From contig NZ_LVEM01000001.1 in assembly GCF_001641335.1 (NCBI RefSeq), positions 2,390,056 through 2,454,055 on the forward strand: a DNA stretch of 64,000 nucleotides, written 5' to 3'. Of this stretch, positions 43,178 to 51,639 are shown piece after piece; position 1 is the first letter of the stretch; the number at the start of each line of letters is the position of its first letter. Made by a program: the position numbers and the translations under genes. Below the pieces are notes generated by a model. That model saw only the letters and a list, made by a program, of their open reading frames with translations, was not told the origin of the DNA and did not search any database. This DNA comes from Bradyrhizobium stylosanthis (GTDB taxonomy: Bacteria > Pseudomonadota > Alphaproteobacteria > Rhizobiales > Xanthobacteraceae).

Positions 43178-44113
43178 TCAAGACGCGGCCGAAGCACGCG
43201 ATCCCGCGGCATCGGGGCTTAAGAGCGTGCCCTTGGGCAGCGAAAGGGCATGAGTGGCAATCTTGCCGGCTGTCGTGATCCAGACCTTGTCGCGGTGAGA
43301 TGCGATGTGCGCGAGCGCTCGACGCAAGTTCCGCGTTCGGTGCGGCTGTCCCATGACGAAGGTATGGAGCGCGACCGAGAACACGAGCGGATATTTTTCG
43401 GAGTCCTGGAGTTGCTGATCGAAGGCGTCGACCAATAGGTCCGCAAATTCCGCGTCGCTCACGCGCCGATTAAAGACGGCGGGTAGATCATTCAGCTCCA
43501 TGGACGGATACGGCACGCTGAGGATCGGACCAAGATCGGTCCGAAACAACTGTGGCTGCTCGTCATAGAACCAGTCGAGCATGTAGCCGAAACCTTGCTC
43601 GACGAGCAGCTCCGGGGTCCTCGTGCTCTGCGAGATGAAGGGACCGAGCCAGCCCTTCGGTGCCGCCCCCTCCTCCTTCTCGAAACGGTCGCGAACTTCC
43701 CGGAGCATGGCGCGCTCCTCGTCCTCGCTCATATCGATCTGCCGCTCGGAATTCGTACGCCCGTGGCCGACAAATTCATCGCCCCGCTGTCGGAAAGCGG
43801 CCATCACTTCGGGGTAGGCATCGTAAACAGCAGTATTGGCGAGCACCGAAAGCGGGATATCGAACTCTTGGAAAAGATCGATCAGGCGCCAGACTCCAAC
43901 CCTGTTGCCAAAGTCCCTGTACGCATAGCCGCGATGGAACGGCGGAGCTGGCATGGTCGTAAAGTCCGGCCCCGGATTTCGACCGAACTCAAAGGCCTCG
44001 ATATTGAGTGCGAAGTAGACGGCAAGCCTCTTGCCCGCGGGCCAATCGTAGGTCGGACGCTTCGTGATTGGCACGAACGGATAGCGGTCCATCTTTGTAT
44101 CAAACTTGGCCAT
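43178..44113 (-). CDS. PuuE-like polysaccharide-deacetylase-family hydrolase, candidate cyclic imidase
   Basis: The 311-residue NodB-homology protein resembles the allantoinase (PuuE)/imidase branch rather than sugar deacetylases: N-terminal LAVYFALNIEAFEFG, RDFGNRVGVWRLIDLFQE, GDEFVGHGRTNSERQ and late SVALHTFVMGQPHR. Members open cyclic amides or imides (allantoin, dihydrouracil-type rings, maleimide/succinimide) by metal-assisted hydrolysis. Beside an amidase and a maleate-isomerase-like enzyme the imidase reading is attractive, but it is inference. ATG 44113 has GGAGGGCCC. First gene of the liv operon. Confidence 0.8.
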   Translation of the reverse strand: MAKFDTKMDRYPFVPITKRPTYDWPAGKRLAVYFALNIEAFEFGRNPGPDFTTMPAPPFHRGYAYRDFGNRVGVWRLIDLFQEFDIPLSVLANTAVYDAYPEVMAAFRQRGDEFVGHGRTNSERQIDMSEDEERAMLREVRDRFEKEEGAAPKGWLGPFISQSTRTPELLVEQGFGYMLDWFYDEQPQLFRTDLGPILSVPYPSMELNDLPAVFNRRVSDAEFADLLVDAFDQQLQDSEKYPLVFSVALHTFVMGQPHRTRNLRRALAHIASHRDKVWITTAGKIATHALSLPKGTLLSPDAAGSRASAAS

Positions 44114-44160
44114 GGGCCCTCCTCGTTTCCTCTATTGACCGTCACGCTAGCCGAAGATAT

Positions 44161-44177
44161 TTAGTTTTGCAAACTAA
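44161..44177. promoter_or_regulatory. TTAGTTT-TGC-AAACTAA dyad at the deacetylase/amidase promoters
   Basis: A perfect 7-3-7 inverted repeat in the 83-base gap between two divergent catabolic genes. It shares the TTAGTTT half with the sites at 37363 and 46359. I infer an operator of the MarR regulator controlling both directions. Confidence 0.6.
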
Positions 44178-44196
44178 TTTATAGTGGAGAACTGAC

Positions 44197-44892
44197 ATGC
44201 GACCTTGGGACGGCATCATCACCGACGAAGATCGACGCGCTTACGACGCAGCCGGGTTCGGCCGCTCGGCCGGCATCGGACAAAGGCCCGCACTTCTCAT
44301 CATCGACGTGCAGTATCGAACGACCGGCTCGGTGCCACTGCCATTTTGGCAAGCGGTCGAGGAATTTCCGACGTCATGCGGCGACGTCGCATGGCAGGCC
44401 GTGGGACACATCAGCAAAGTACTGGAACTGTTTCGACGGAAGGGTTGGCCGATTCTCTATCCTCATGTCGCCCCGAAAGTTCAACAGGATGGCGGCCGGC
44501 TCGCTGCAAAAGTGCCGTCCATCATGACCGTCCCACCGAACGGCTACCACTTCGTGAAGGAAGTCGCGCCCATCGACGGGGAGATCCTGGTGCCGAAGAA
44601 GCATCCGAGCGCTTTCTTTGGGACCACGCTTGTAAGCCATCTCGTGGATCTCAAGATCGACAGCCTCATCATGACCGGGTGCACGACTTCAGGCTGCGTC
44701 CGCGCCAGCGTGGTCGATGCCTTCTCCTATAATTTTCACGTCGCAGTGCCACAGGAGTGCGTCTACGACCGTAGCCCGATCGCACATGGCGTGAACCTAT
44801 TCGATATGGCCCAAAAATATGCCGATGTTGTCCCAACCAGCGATCTGCTTCAGTCCCTCGAGAACCTCACGGAGCGCGACGATGTCCAATGA
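44197..44892 (+). CDS. Isochorismatase-fold amidase, candidate maleamate amidohydrolase
   Basis: The 231-residue cysteine hydrolase of the N-carbamoylsarcosine amidase/NicF type has the catalytic triad visible: Asp in ALLIIDVQYRT, Lys in VPKKHPSAFFGT and the nucleophile Cys in GCTTSGCVRASVVDAFS. The ending (QECVYDRSPIAHGVNLFDM, KYADVV) is that of the maleamate/carbamoylsarcosine group. It would release ammonia from a half-amide such as maleamate. It overlaps the racemase-like gene by 11 bases, so the two products act in sequence. Confidence 0.85.
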   Translation: MRPWDGIITDEDRRAYDAAGFGRSAGIGQRPALLIIDVQYRTTGSVPLPFWQAVEEFPTSCGDVAWQAVGHISKVLELFRRKGWPILYPHVAPKVQQDGGRLAAKVPSIMTVPPNGYHFVKEVAPIDGEILVPKKHPSAFFGTTLVSHLVDLKIDSLIMTGCTTSGCVRASVVDAFSYNFHVAVPQECVYDRSPIAHGVNLFDMAQKYADVVPTSDLLQSLENLTERDDVQ

Positions 44893-45646
44893 TTTTGAAT
44901 ACGGATCCGGCGGCATCGTTGGTTTCGCCCCGCCGCAATCGAATCCGACCGTGGAGCCCGAAATGGCCACCCTTATGCCGCCTGATGTACTGACCTTGAC
45001 CACCCGGCTCCGCGGCGACACCGTCGACGCTCGCAAGCGGTTCTCCGACTACCTCTTCAACCTGGGAGATAGTCTCGAGGGATTCGGGGCGATCAAGCTC
45101 GGCGCCTTAGGCTTCGCCTGCACGGCAACGACTTATTTGCTCGGCCAAGACGAGGTTAGGCGCAAGTTCGACCAGCTCTCACGGCTGTACGGCTACCCTA
45201 TCCTCTCCTCAGCGGAGGCCATAGAGCTCGCACTCGTCGAACTCGAGGCGCGGCGCATTGCTCTGTTTGGCCCCTACCCAGCCTGGTTGCAGGAAGCATC
45301 CTTTTCATATTGGTCACAGGCAGGCTTTGAGCTGAGCGCGAAAGGAGGCATTGACCTCGGCTCCGGTGACACGCTTAGCATCTACAGGCTGCGCGCCTCC
45401 AAGGTCGTCGATGCGGTTCTGCGCCTCGACTGGCGATCGGCCGACGCGATCGTCCTGACCGGAACCGGCGCCCCGACGTTGCGGGCCATACCCGACATCA
45501 TCCGTGCCACGGGTAAGCCGGTCCTCTCCTCCAATCTTTGCCTCGGCTGGGCAGTCCTCAAGGCGATTGGCCACAGGGCGGCGCTCCCTGTCGGGGTGGG
45601 TCAAAGCATGCTAATCGACGACTGGCCCGAGCGAGCGGTACGGTAG
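44882..45646 (+). CDS. Asp/Glu racemase-family enzyme, candidate maleate isomerase
   Basis: The 254-residue protein belongs to the maleate isomerase/arylmalonate decarboxylase branch: first catalytic Cys in GFACTATTYLLG, second in SSNLCLGWAVL, both present. Maleate isomerase turns maleate to fumarate by a cysteine-adduct mechanism. The start is ATG 44882 within the amidase end; the frame back to 44819 overlaps further and is unlikely. Hydantoin racemase or arylmalonate decarboxylase remain alternatives, but the amidase neighbour favours maleate isomerase. Confidence 0.82.
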   Translation: MSNDFEYGSGGIVGFAPPQSNPTVEPEMATLMPPDVLTLTTRLRGDTVDARKRFSDYLFNLGDSLEGFGAIKLGALGFACTATTYLLGQDEVRRKFDQLSRLYGYPILSSAEAIELALVELEARRIALFGPYPAWLQEASFSYWSQAGFELSAKGGIDLGSGDTLSIYRLRASKVVDAVLRLDWRSADAIVLTGTGAPTLRAIPDIIRATGKPVLSSNLCLGWAVLKAIGHRAALPVGVGQSMLIDDWPERAVR

Positions 45647-45682
45647 CGATTCGCCCAACGAGGGCTCCAAGGAACGGTTGAG

Positions 45683-46315
45683 ATGGCAAAGTCGACGGAG
45701 CGCGTAACGAAATCCAAGCCAGGCGCAGCAACCACCAGGCCCCGCGCTCCGAAGCTCCCGCCAACGATTTCCCGGGCAGCCCTCATGGTCGACGGGAGCG
45801 ATACGCTGGTGCGCAGCATCACCCACCAGCACTTCGTGCTTTCCGGCTTGCTTGACACCATTCGCGGTGGATTTGCCTCCCTGGTCGGTCTTTCCTCCTT
45901 TCAATATGTGCTCATGCAGGCCGTGGGGCGGTTTTCGGATCAAGCATGGACAGTCAGATCGATATCGCGCGAGATGCACGTCACAGACGCCTATGCGAGC
46001 GTCGAGATCGCTGATCTTGTCAAGCAGGGTTACCTCGCCAAGGTCGTCAATCCCGACGACAGGCGCGTCAGCTTTCTCGAACTCACCGACAAGGGTGTTT
46101 CCTCGCTCTCGGCCATTGCGCCCATCCAACAAATGGTAAATGACGCGCTCTACGGCCATCTCAACAGCCATACCGCACTCACCTACTCCAACGAGTTGAG
46201 CGTCCTGATATCCCGCGCGGAGAGCGCAATTTTTGTCCTCAACGATGTCGCGGCCGACCAGCGCCAGGCCGCACTGAAGACTCACCTTAGACGTCGCCGA
46301 CCGACAGTTCGGTAA
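45683..46315 (+). CDS. MarR-family regulator of the catabolic cargo
   Basis: The 210-residue protein has a basic, Pro-rich head (to ~35), then a MarR winged helix: FQYVLMQAVG, SREMHVTDAYASVEIADLVKQ, GYLAKVVNPDDRRVSFLELTDKG. The wing motif NPDDRR is typical. MarR proteins usually repress until an aromatic or heterocyclic ligand binds. Three dyads (37363, 44161, 46359) at the catabolic promoters are likely targets. It lies in the plus-strand operon between the isomerase and the monooxygenase. Confidence 0.88.
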   Translation: MAKSTERVTKSKPGAATTRPRAPKLPPTISRAALMVDGSDTLVRSITHQHFVLSGLLDTIRGGFASLVGLSSFQYVLMQAVGRFSDQAWTVRSISREMHVTDAYASVEIADLVKQGYLAKVVNPDDRRVSFLELTDKGVSSLSAIAPIQQMVNDALYGHLNSHTALTYSNELSVLISRAESAIFVLNDVAADQRQAALKTHLRRRRPTVR

Positions 46316-46354
46316 CCTCTCACGGAGCCGGCTTGACTCCGGACCCGGCTTAAA

Positions 46355-46379
46355 TTATTTAGTTTACCTAAATAACTAT
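46355..46379. promoter_or_regulatory. TTATTTAG/CTAAATAA dyad at the monooxygenase promoter
   Basis: TTATTTAG (46355-46362) and CTAAATAA (46368-46375) form a perfect 8-5-8 repeat ending 15 bases before the monooxygenase start. The overlapping 21-base frame 46359-46379 matches the reverse complement of the ALDH site at 17 positions. It would block the ribosome-binding/promoter region when bound. Confidence 0.65.
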
Positions 46380-46390
46380 GGAGACGCAAA

Positions 46391-47905
46391 ATGCTTCGGA
46401 CCGGCGCCAACTATCTTCGTTCACTAAGAGACGGCCGCAAGATTTACCTGGGTGGCCAACTCGTGGACGACGTGACCAGCCACCCTGCCTTTCGCAATTC
46501 GGCCCAGAGCTTCGCGCGGTTGTTTGACCTGAAGTCCGATCCAGCGCATTCCGCCTTTCTCTCCTTCTCGGAGGACGGCCAACGCCATAGCTTCTATTTC
46601 AAGCAGCCTCGCAGCCGCGAAGATCTCGAATTCCGCATGGCCGGGCACAAAGCCTGGGCTGATGCCAGCTATGGTCTGTTCGGTCGGTCTCCCGACCATG
46701 TCGGTTCGTTCATCACGGGAATGACTTGCCGGCCTGAAGTATTCGACATCCCGAATCACGGTTTCAGGAAGAACCTGCTCGACTACTACACCTATGTCCG
46801 GGACAACGATTTATACGTGAGCTATGCGACCCACCCTCCCCAAGGCGCGCGCAACTACTCGTCGGACGCCAGCTCGTCGTTCTTCAAGTCGCCGGCCCTA
46901 CATGTTTCGTCCACGGATGGTGAAGGGATCACGCTTCACGGCATGAAGACGCTCGCCACCGGAGGCGCGTTCTGCGATGAGATCTGGATCGGCAATTTGA
47001 CGCCGCTGGCGCCGGATAGGATTAAGGAGGCCGTGACCTGCGCCGTACCTGCGAACGCCCCCGGGCTATCGCTGTGGTCCCGTCGGTCCATGGAACAGGC
47101 TGCGCCAAACGGGTTCGACTATCCCCTCTCCTCCCGCTTTGACGAGAGCGACTGCATGCTCGTCTGTGACAACGTAAAAGTCCCGTGGTCCAGGGTCTTC
47201 ACCATCGAAAATGTCGATCTGAGCCGCGCGATCTACATGGAGACGGGAGGCCACTATTTCGGCAACCATCAGTCGAACGTTCGCTTCTGGGCCAAACTTC
47301 AGCTGATTGTGGGCCTAGCGAACAAGATCGCCAAGTCTGCTGGTGTCCGCGGAATTCCGGCAGTCCAGGAGACGCTCGGACGGCTCGCAGCCATGGAGGC
47401 CACGATCGCCGGCTTGATCGCTGGTCAAATCGCAGATCATGAGCAGGTTGGCGATGGGTATGTCGTCGTCAACAAGCGCTATATGTATGCGGCGCTCAGT
47501 TGGTGCCAGGACAATTATGGGCTGATCTGCGCAACCGTCAGAGAGCTGATGGGAGGGGCGATCTTCCAGATGCCGGCCGACATCTCGATCGTCGAGAACG
47601 ACAGTATGAATTCTCTCTTCGAGACATATTGGTCGACCGAACACGAGAGCGCGTTAGACCGGATGAAGCTCTACAAGCTGGCCTGGGATCTACTCGCCTC
47701 GGAATTCGGAGCCCGGCACGTTCAGTACGAGAATTTCTATGCGGGGCCTCCATTCCTTGTCCGAGCCCATAGCATGCGGCTCGCGCCTTGGGCCTCACTC
47801 GATCACACCGTCGACAAGCTGATGGCAAGCTACGATCTGCCAGCAAATACGACATCGACCCATCAAACTTCGCAAAAAATCCAAGCAGCCGCCCCTGCCG
47901 AATAG
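46391..47905 (+). CDS. HpaB-type FADH2-dependent monooxygenase
   Basis: The 504-residue protein is a two-component flavin monooxygenase of the 4-hydroxyphenylacetate 3-hydroxylase (HpaB) family: N-terminal TGANYLRSLRDGRKIYLGG, FITGMTCRPEV, LHGMKTLATGGAFCDEIWIG, LMGGAIFQMPAD and KLYKLAWDLLASEFGARHVQYE. It uses free FADH2 and O2 to oxygenate an aromatic or N-heteroaromatic ring; family members act on 4-hydroxyphenylacetate, chlorophenols, pyridine and pyrrole-2-carboxylate. The neighbours argue for an N-heterocycle. Start ATG 46391, right after a MarR-like dyad. Confidence 0.9.
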   Translation: MLRTGANYLRSLRDGRKIYLGGQLVDDVTSHPAFRNSAQSFARLFDLKSDPAHSAFLSFSEDGQRHSFYFKQPRSREDLEFRMAGHKAWADASYGLFGRSPDHVGSFITGMTCRPEVFDIPNHGFRKNLLDYYTYVRDNDLYVSYATHPPQGARNYSSDASSSFFKSPALHVSSTDGEGITLHGMKTLATGGAFCDEIWIGNLTPLAPDRIKEAVTCAVPANAPGLSLWSRRSMEQAAPNGFDYPLSSRFDESDCMLVCDNVKVPWSRVFTIENVDLSRAIYMETGGHYFGNHQSNVRFWAKLQLIVGLANKIAKSAGVRGIPAVQETLGRLAAMEATIAGLIAGQIADHEQVGDGYVVVNKRYMYAALSWCQDNYGLICATVRELMGGAIFQMPADISIVENDSMNSLFETYWSTEHESALDRMKLYKLAWDLLASEFGARHVQYENFYAGPPFLVRAHSMRLAPWASLDHTVDKLMASYDLPANTTSTHQTSQKIQAAAPAE

Positions 47906-48005
47906 CAGAGGTCTGACCGACCGCGCGTTCAAAGCGACCGCGAACAGGTCGAGCCAAGTGAAACCAAGCGCAATCATTTGCAGCGAGAACTGAGAGTACT
48001 CAGCC

Positions 48006-48506
48006 ATGAGTTTTGACCATCGACGGCTTCGTGACGCGCTTGGCCATTTCCCGACCGGCGTTATCATCGTAACAGCGCGGACCGAAGCTGGCGAGCATCT
48101 CGGTATGACCATGAGCTCATTCAACTCGGTCTCGCTGGCGCCCCCTCTCGTGGTCTTCAGCATTCACTTGGGGGCGGCAAGCCTGGCGAAATGGCGGCTA
48201 TGCCGTCGATACGCAATCAACGTTCTCGGTGAAGAGCAGGGCCACTTGTCCGATCGCTTCGCGCGCGCAAAATCTGCCAAATGGGACGACATCAGCCCAA
48301 TCGAAGGGCAATTCGGGACCCCGCTCCTTCCTGAGGTCCTCGTTGCGCTGGAATGCGAACAATATGCACGGCACGACGGGGGCGACCACGAGCTCTTCGT
48401 CTCCCGGGTACTCGCGATCCACGAAGGTCCGAAACACTCTCGCTATCCCCTCGTCTTTCAGAGAGGTCGCTATTGGTCGCTTCAAAAGGACCAATGCGTA
48501 TCGTGA
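48006..48506 (+). CDS. HpaC-type flavin reductase
   Basis: The 166-residue protein has the flavin reductase fold: LRDALGHFPTGVIIVTA, GMTMSSFNSVSLAPPLVVFSI, FAINVLGEEQ-like (YAINVLGEEQ) and HELFVSRVLAI. It reduces FAD or FMN with NAD(P)H and supplies it to the monooxygenase 100 bases upstream. The gap holds no gene. Start ATG 48006. Confidence 0.9.
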   Translation: MSFDHRRLRDALGHFPTGVIIVTARTEAGEHLGMTMSSFNSVSLAPPLVVFSIHLGAASLAKWRLCRRYAINVLGEEQGHLSDRFARAKSAKWDDISPIEGQFGTPLLPEVLVALECEQYARHDGGDHELFVSRVLAIHEGPKHSRYPLVFQRGRYWSLQKDQCVS

Positions 48507-48546
48507 GCTCCGCGCAGACGAGCGGTGGTTCCCCTGATCAACTGCC

Positions 48547-48813
48547 TCAGAGGTACTTTGCCATCAGCTTGAACTCCTTCAGCGCAGCCCTGCCTTTTGG
48601 ACCGGCTGCGGGGAATGAACGTTCAAGGTTATGACTGAGATGATCATGAACCAGCATCTTTTTAGCGTTCTCGATTGCCCCCTCCACCGCCTGCAATTGC
48701 TGGGCTATCTGCGCGCAAGGGCGATCCTGTTCGATCATCTCAATAATCGTTTCGAGATGACCGTGGGCGCGCTTCAGGCGGCGGGCGATCGAATGATGAG
48801 CATGATCCGTCAT
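48547..48813 (-). CDS. FrmR/RcnR-type (DUF156) repressor
   Basis: The 88-residue helical protein has the CsoR/RcnR/FrmR layout: a His-rich N-terminus (H4, H6, H7), RRLKRAHGHLETIIEMIE, Cys33 in DRPCAQIAQQL, and His58 in LVHDHL. Cys33 and His58 at a distance of 25 match the sensor residues of RcnR and FrmR, which sense Ni/Co or formaldehyde. Start ATG 48813; the ribosome-binding site lies inside the operator. No metal exporter or formaldehyde dehydrogenase is adjacent, but the catabolic cluster could release an aldehyde. Confidence 0.85.
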   Translation of the reverse strand: MTDHAHHSIARRLKRAHGHLETIIEMIEQDRPCAQIAQQLQAVEGAIENAKKMLVHDHLSHNLERSFPAAGPKGRAALKEFKLMAKYL

Positions 48814-48822
48814 GACGTCTCC

Positions 48823-48863
48823 TATCCTCCCTGGAGGATACGACATATCCTCCAGGGAGGATA
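48823..48863. promoter_or_regulatory. Twin palindromic operators of the FrmR/RcnR-like gene
   Basis: TATCCTCC-CT-GGAGGATA (48823-48840) and TATCCTCC-AG-GGAGGATA (48846-48863) are two perfect 8-2-8 palindromes five bases apart, starting ten bases upstream of the repressor ATG. The C/G-tract with AT ends is the class of site bound by CsoR/RcnR proteins. Autoregulation is very likely. Confidence 0.75.
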
Positions 48864-49122
48864 GGAGGATGTGCTTGACTCCGGGAGATCACAGGCCTAT
48901 TGGGCCGATGACTGTCTGGAACATTTCCGTTTCCGACAGAACACAGTCAGACGAAGAGCTATGGGCAGTACCATCTGTGGCGCCGCGCTCCCCAACGGAG
49001 CAACGCTGCCAAAGAACATGAGCATCCGCGACGGCCGCAGCAGCGACAGGACGAACGATCGAACCTAGACGATCGCGATCTGCTCACTGACCTGCCGCTT
49101 CAAGCGGACGTGGAGGTGAGCG

Positions 49123-49617
49123 ATGTTAAAGACAATCGCACGATTTCATTTGGTCGATTTCCGTCGCGTTATGCGCGGAGCAAACGGCCCCCTACCCGCC
49201 AGCGACAATGTCCGCGTTCACGGCGCCGAACGATCGCGTCGGTTTGCACGTCCGCAGCTGTTCTGTCGCTGGTCACGTGACGAAGATGGATTGATGTGCC
49301 GGTGGTCCGCTGAGGTGACCGAGGCGCCGGAATTGCGGCGCCTGTCGCCAGCATCTCGCCCCCTCTTCCTCGACCGGATCGGGCACCTGAGCCTTCGCCA
49401 AGGGGACGACCCGATGGGCAATACAGTTGTTGCAGCGCTGCGGCGTCTGGCGGCGGCGGCGATCCTTCGCTTGGCCAGCCGAACACTTCGCTGCGCCATG
49501 ATGCTGCACGGACAGAGGCGGATTTCTCACCAAGGTCTTCGAACGGTCCTGTCCGGGACGCGCTGGCTCGGGCGGTTGGGCACTTGGCTCGCTCTGGGAG
49601 AGCGACGCGAGCACTGA
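49123..49617 (+). CDS. Hypothetical protein, 164 residues
   Basis: ATG 49123 has an excellent GGAGGTGAG ribosome-binding site, which supports a real start. The N-terminal part contains LFCRWSRDEDGLMCRWS, a short repeat-like Cys-Arg-Trp pattern seen in small rhizobial hypothetical proteins; the second half is Arg/Leu-rich and may be a frameshifted tail. No function can be given. It precedes the porin gene by 31 bases. Confidence 0.45.
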   Translation: MLKTIARFHLVDFRRVMRGANGPLPASDNVRVHGAERSRRFARPQLFCRWSRDEDGLMCRWSAEVTEAPELRRLSPASRPLFLDRIGHLSLRQGDDPMGNTVVAALRRLAAAAILRLASRTLRCAMMLHGQRRISHQGLRTVLSGTRWLGRLGTWLALGERREH

Positions 49618-49648
49618 TCGGCGACACACCGAGGTACGGAGGGTTGAA

Positions 49649-51625
49649 ATGAAGCGATTTGTGGCGGTTGGAAGCGTGCTCGCCGGCCTGGGGGGCCCTC
49701 AGGCGCATGCTGGTAATCTGGCGTCAGAGGTTCCCTCGGTGCGCCCCATCTATCACTGGACTGGCTTTTACGTCGGGGGCCATTTTGGCTATGGCGATGC
49801 GGACTTCGGGCGCGCCACGAATCCATTCCCAGAGCAAGGGGTGCTGCTGCCGCACAGCGCAACCGCGCTCAGCGGCGGGTTGCAACTCGGGTATAACTGG
49901 CAGCTCGCTGGCCGCGTCGTGATCGGCATTGAGGCCGACGCCACGTTCCCAGGGCCAGTCGATGGCCTGGCGCTCGCGCGCTCGCCCGCGCCGTTCAACA
50001 CGACAATCGATTATGTCGGCACCGTGCGCGGCCGCGTCGCTTATGCCCTCGACCGCCTCATGCCTTACGTCACCGGCGGCGTTGCCTGGGGACACACACA
50101 CATCAACGTCAATGACGCTGATGGTGTCACGCCGTTATTTCCGGTCGGCCACTACCAGGCCGGATGGACTGCGGGTCTTGGTCTCGAATACGCCCTCAGC
50201 GGCAATTGGACCGCGAAGGCCGAATACGAACATGTCGATCTCTCGCGCAAGACGTACGATCTCAGCGGCTTCGGCCTCGGCAGCGTCAACGTCGATCCGC
50301 GCATCCATCTGTTGAAGCTCGGCCTGAACTACCAGTTCGGCGACACGCCCTGGATGCCGGCGGCCGCCAAACCCAGGCTGCCTGGCTCCGACGGCTGGAA
50401 CGTCCACGCGCAGTCGACCCTGCTCCCGCAGGGCTATGGGCCGATCCATTCGCCCTATGCGAGCCCGCAGAGTCTTCCCGGCGGCGGCCAGTTCCAGGCG
50501 ACATGGACGACCACGGCATTCCTAGGCGCGCGCCTGTGGGACGGCGGCGAATTCTACTTCAATCCCGAGCTGGCGCAGGGCTTCGGCCTCAACGGCACGC
50601 TGGGCCTTGCCGGCTTCTCCAATGGCGAGGCACAGAAGGCCGGCGCGGCATTCCCGAAAATCCGTGCGCAGCGTTACTACCTCAAGCAGGCCTTCGGTCT
50701 CGGCGGCGAACAGGAAGCGGTCGAAGATGCGCCGAACCAGCTCGCTGGGAAGCGCGATATCGACCGCGTCACGCTCATCGTCGGCCGCTTCGCCGTCGGC
50801 GATTTCTTCGATGGCAACTCCTATGCAAAAGACCCGCGCGCCGATTTCATGAACTGGGCGATGTGGTCTTCGGGAGCCTACGACTTCCCGGCCGACCTGC
50901 CGGGCTATACCCGCGGCGCCGTGGTCGAGCTCAACCGCAAGGACTGGGCGATCCGCGGCGGCCTGTTCCAGGTGCCGTCCGCGCCGAACAGCGACATCCT
51001 CACCTTCAAGACCGGCGGCACGGTGGTCGAGTTCGAAGAGCGTCACGCCATCTTCGAACAGCCTGGCAAACTGCGCGTCGGCGTCTTCGCCAACAGCGGC
51101 AATACGGCGAACTACAACGAGGTCGTCGCACAGGCCGCCGCCAACCCGGCGCTCGACATCAACGACATCGCCACCGCCAACCAGCGCACCCGCTCCAAAT
51201 ACGGCTTCTACGTCAATCTCGAGCAGCAGCTCGTCACCGACGTCGGACTGTTCGCCCGCGCCAGCTGGAACGACGGCCAGAACCAGATCCTGTCCTTCAC
51301 CGACATCGACCGAAGCCTGTCGGGCGGCTTGTCGATCAAGGGCAGCCACTGGGGACGTCCTGGTGACACAATCGGCATCGGCGGTGCCATCAACTGCCTG
51401 TCAGCCGCGCATCGCGACTTCCTCGCGGCTGGCGGCACGGGTCTCTTAATCGGCGACGGCCAGCTCAACTATCGTACCGAACGCATCCTCGAGGCCTACT
51501 ACGCCTATTCGGTCGTCAAGAGCGTCACGATGACCGCCGACTATCAGCTCGTCGTCAATCCCGCCTACAATGCGGATCGTGGTCCGGTCTCGATCTTCTC
51601 GGGCCGCCTGCACGCGGAATTTTAG
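49649..51625 (+). CDS. Fusion porin: Omp25-like barrel plus OprB-like porin
   Basis: The 658-residue exported protein has a signal peptide (to ~22) and a first domain (residues ~30-235) with YHWTGFYVGGHFGYGDADF and LKLGLNYQFGD, the start and end of an Omp25/opacity barrel. The second domain (from ~255) has TTAFLGARLWDGGEFYFNPEL and a C-terminal SGRLHAEF, typical of OprB carbohydrate-selective porins. Two outer-membrane barrels in one chain are unusual. It is the first gene of an operon with ABC permease (14 bases) and ATPase, so it probably supplies the transporter with substrate. Confidence 0.85.
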   Translation: MKRFVAVGSVLAGLGGPQAHAGNLASEVPSVRPIYHWTGFYVGGHFGYGDADFGRATNPFPEQGVLLPHSATALSGGLQLGYNWQLAGRVVIGIEADATFPGPVDGLALARSPAPFNTTIDYVGTVRGRVAYALDRLMPYVTGGVAWGHTHINVNDADGVTPLFPVGHYQAGWTAGLGLEYALSGNWTAKAEYEHVDLSRKTYDLSGFGLGSVNVDPRIHLLKLGLNYQFGDTPWMPAAAKPRLPGSDGWNVHAQSTLLPQGYGPIHSPYASPQSLPGGGQFQATWTTTAFLGARLWDGGEFYFNPELAQGFGLNGTLGLAGFSNGEAQKAGAAFPKIRAQRYYLKQAFGLGGEQEAVEDAPNQLAGKRDIDRVTLIVGRFAVGDFFDGNSYAKDPRADFMNWAMWSSGAYDFPADLPGYTRGAVVELNRKDWAIRGGLFQVPSAPNSDILTFKTGGTVVEFEERHAIFEQPGKLRVGVFANSGNTANYNEVVAQAAANPALDINDIATANQRTRSKYGFYVNLEQQLVTDVGLFARASWNDGQNQILSFTDIDRSLSGGLSIKGSHWGRPGDTIGIGGAINCLSAAHRDFLAAGGTGLLIGDGQLNYRTERILEAYYAYSVVKSVTMTADYQLVVNPAYNADRGPVSIFSGRLHAEF

Positions 51626-51639
51626 ACAGAGAACCGCCT

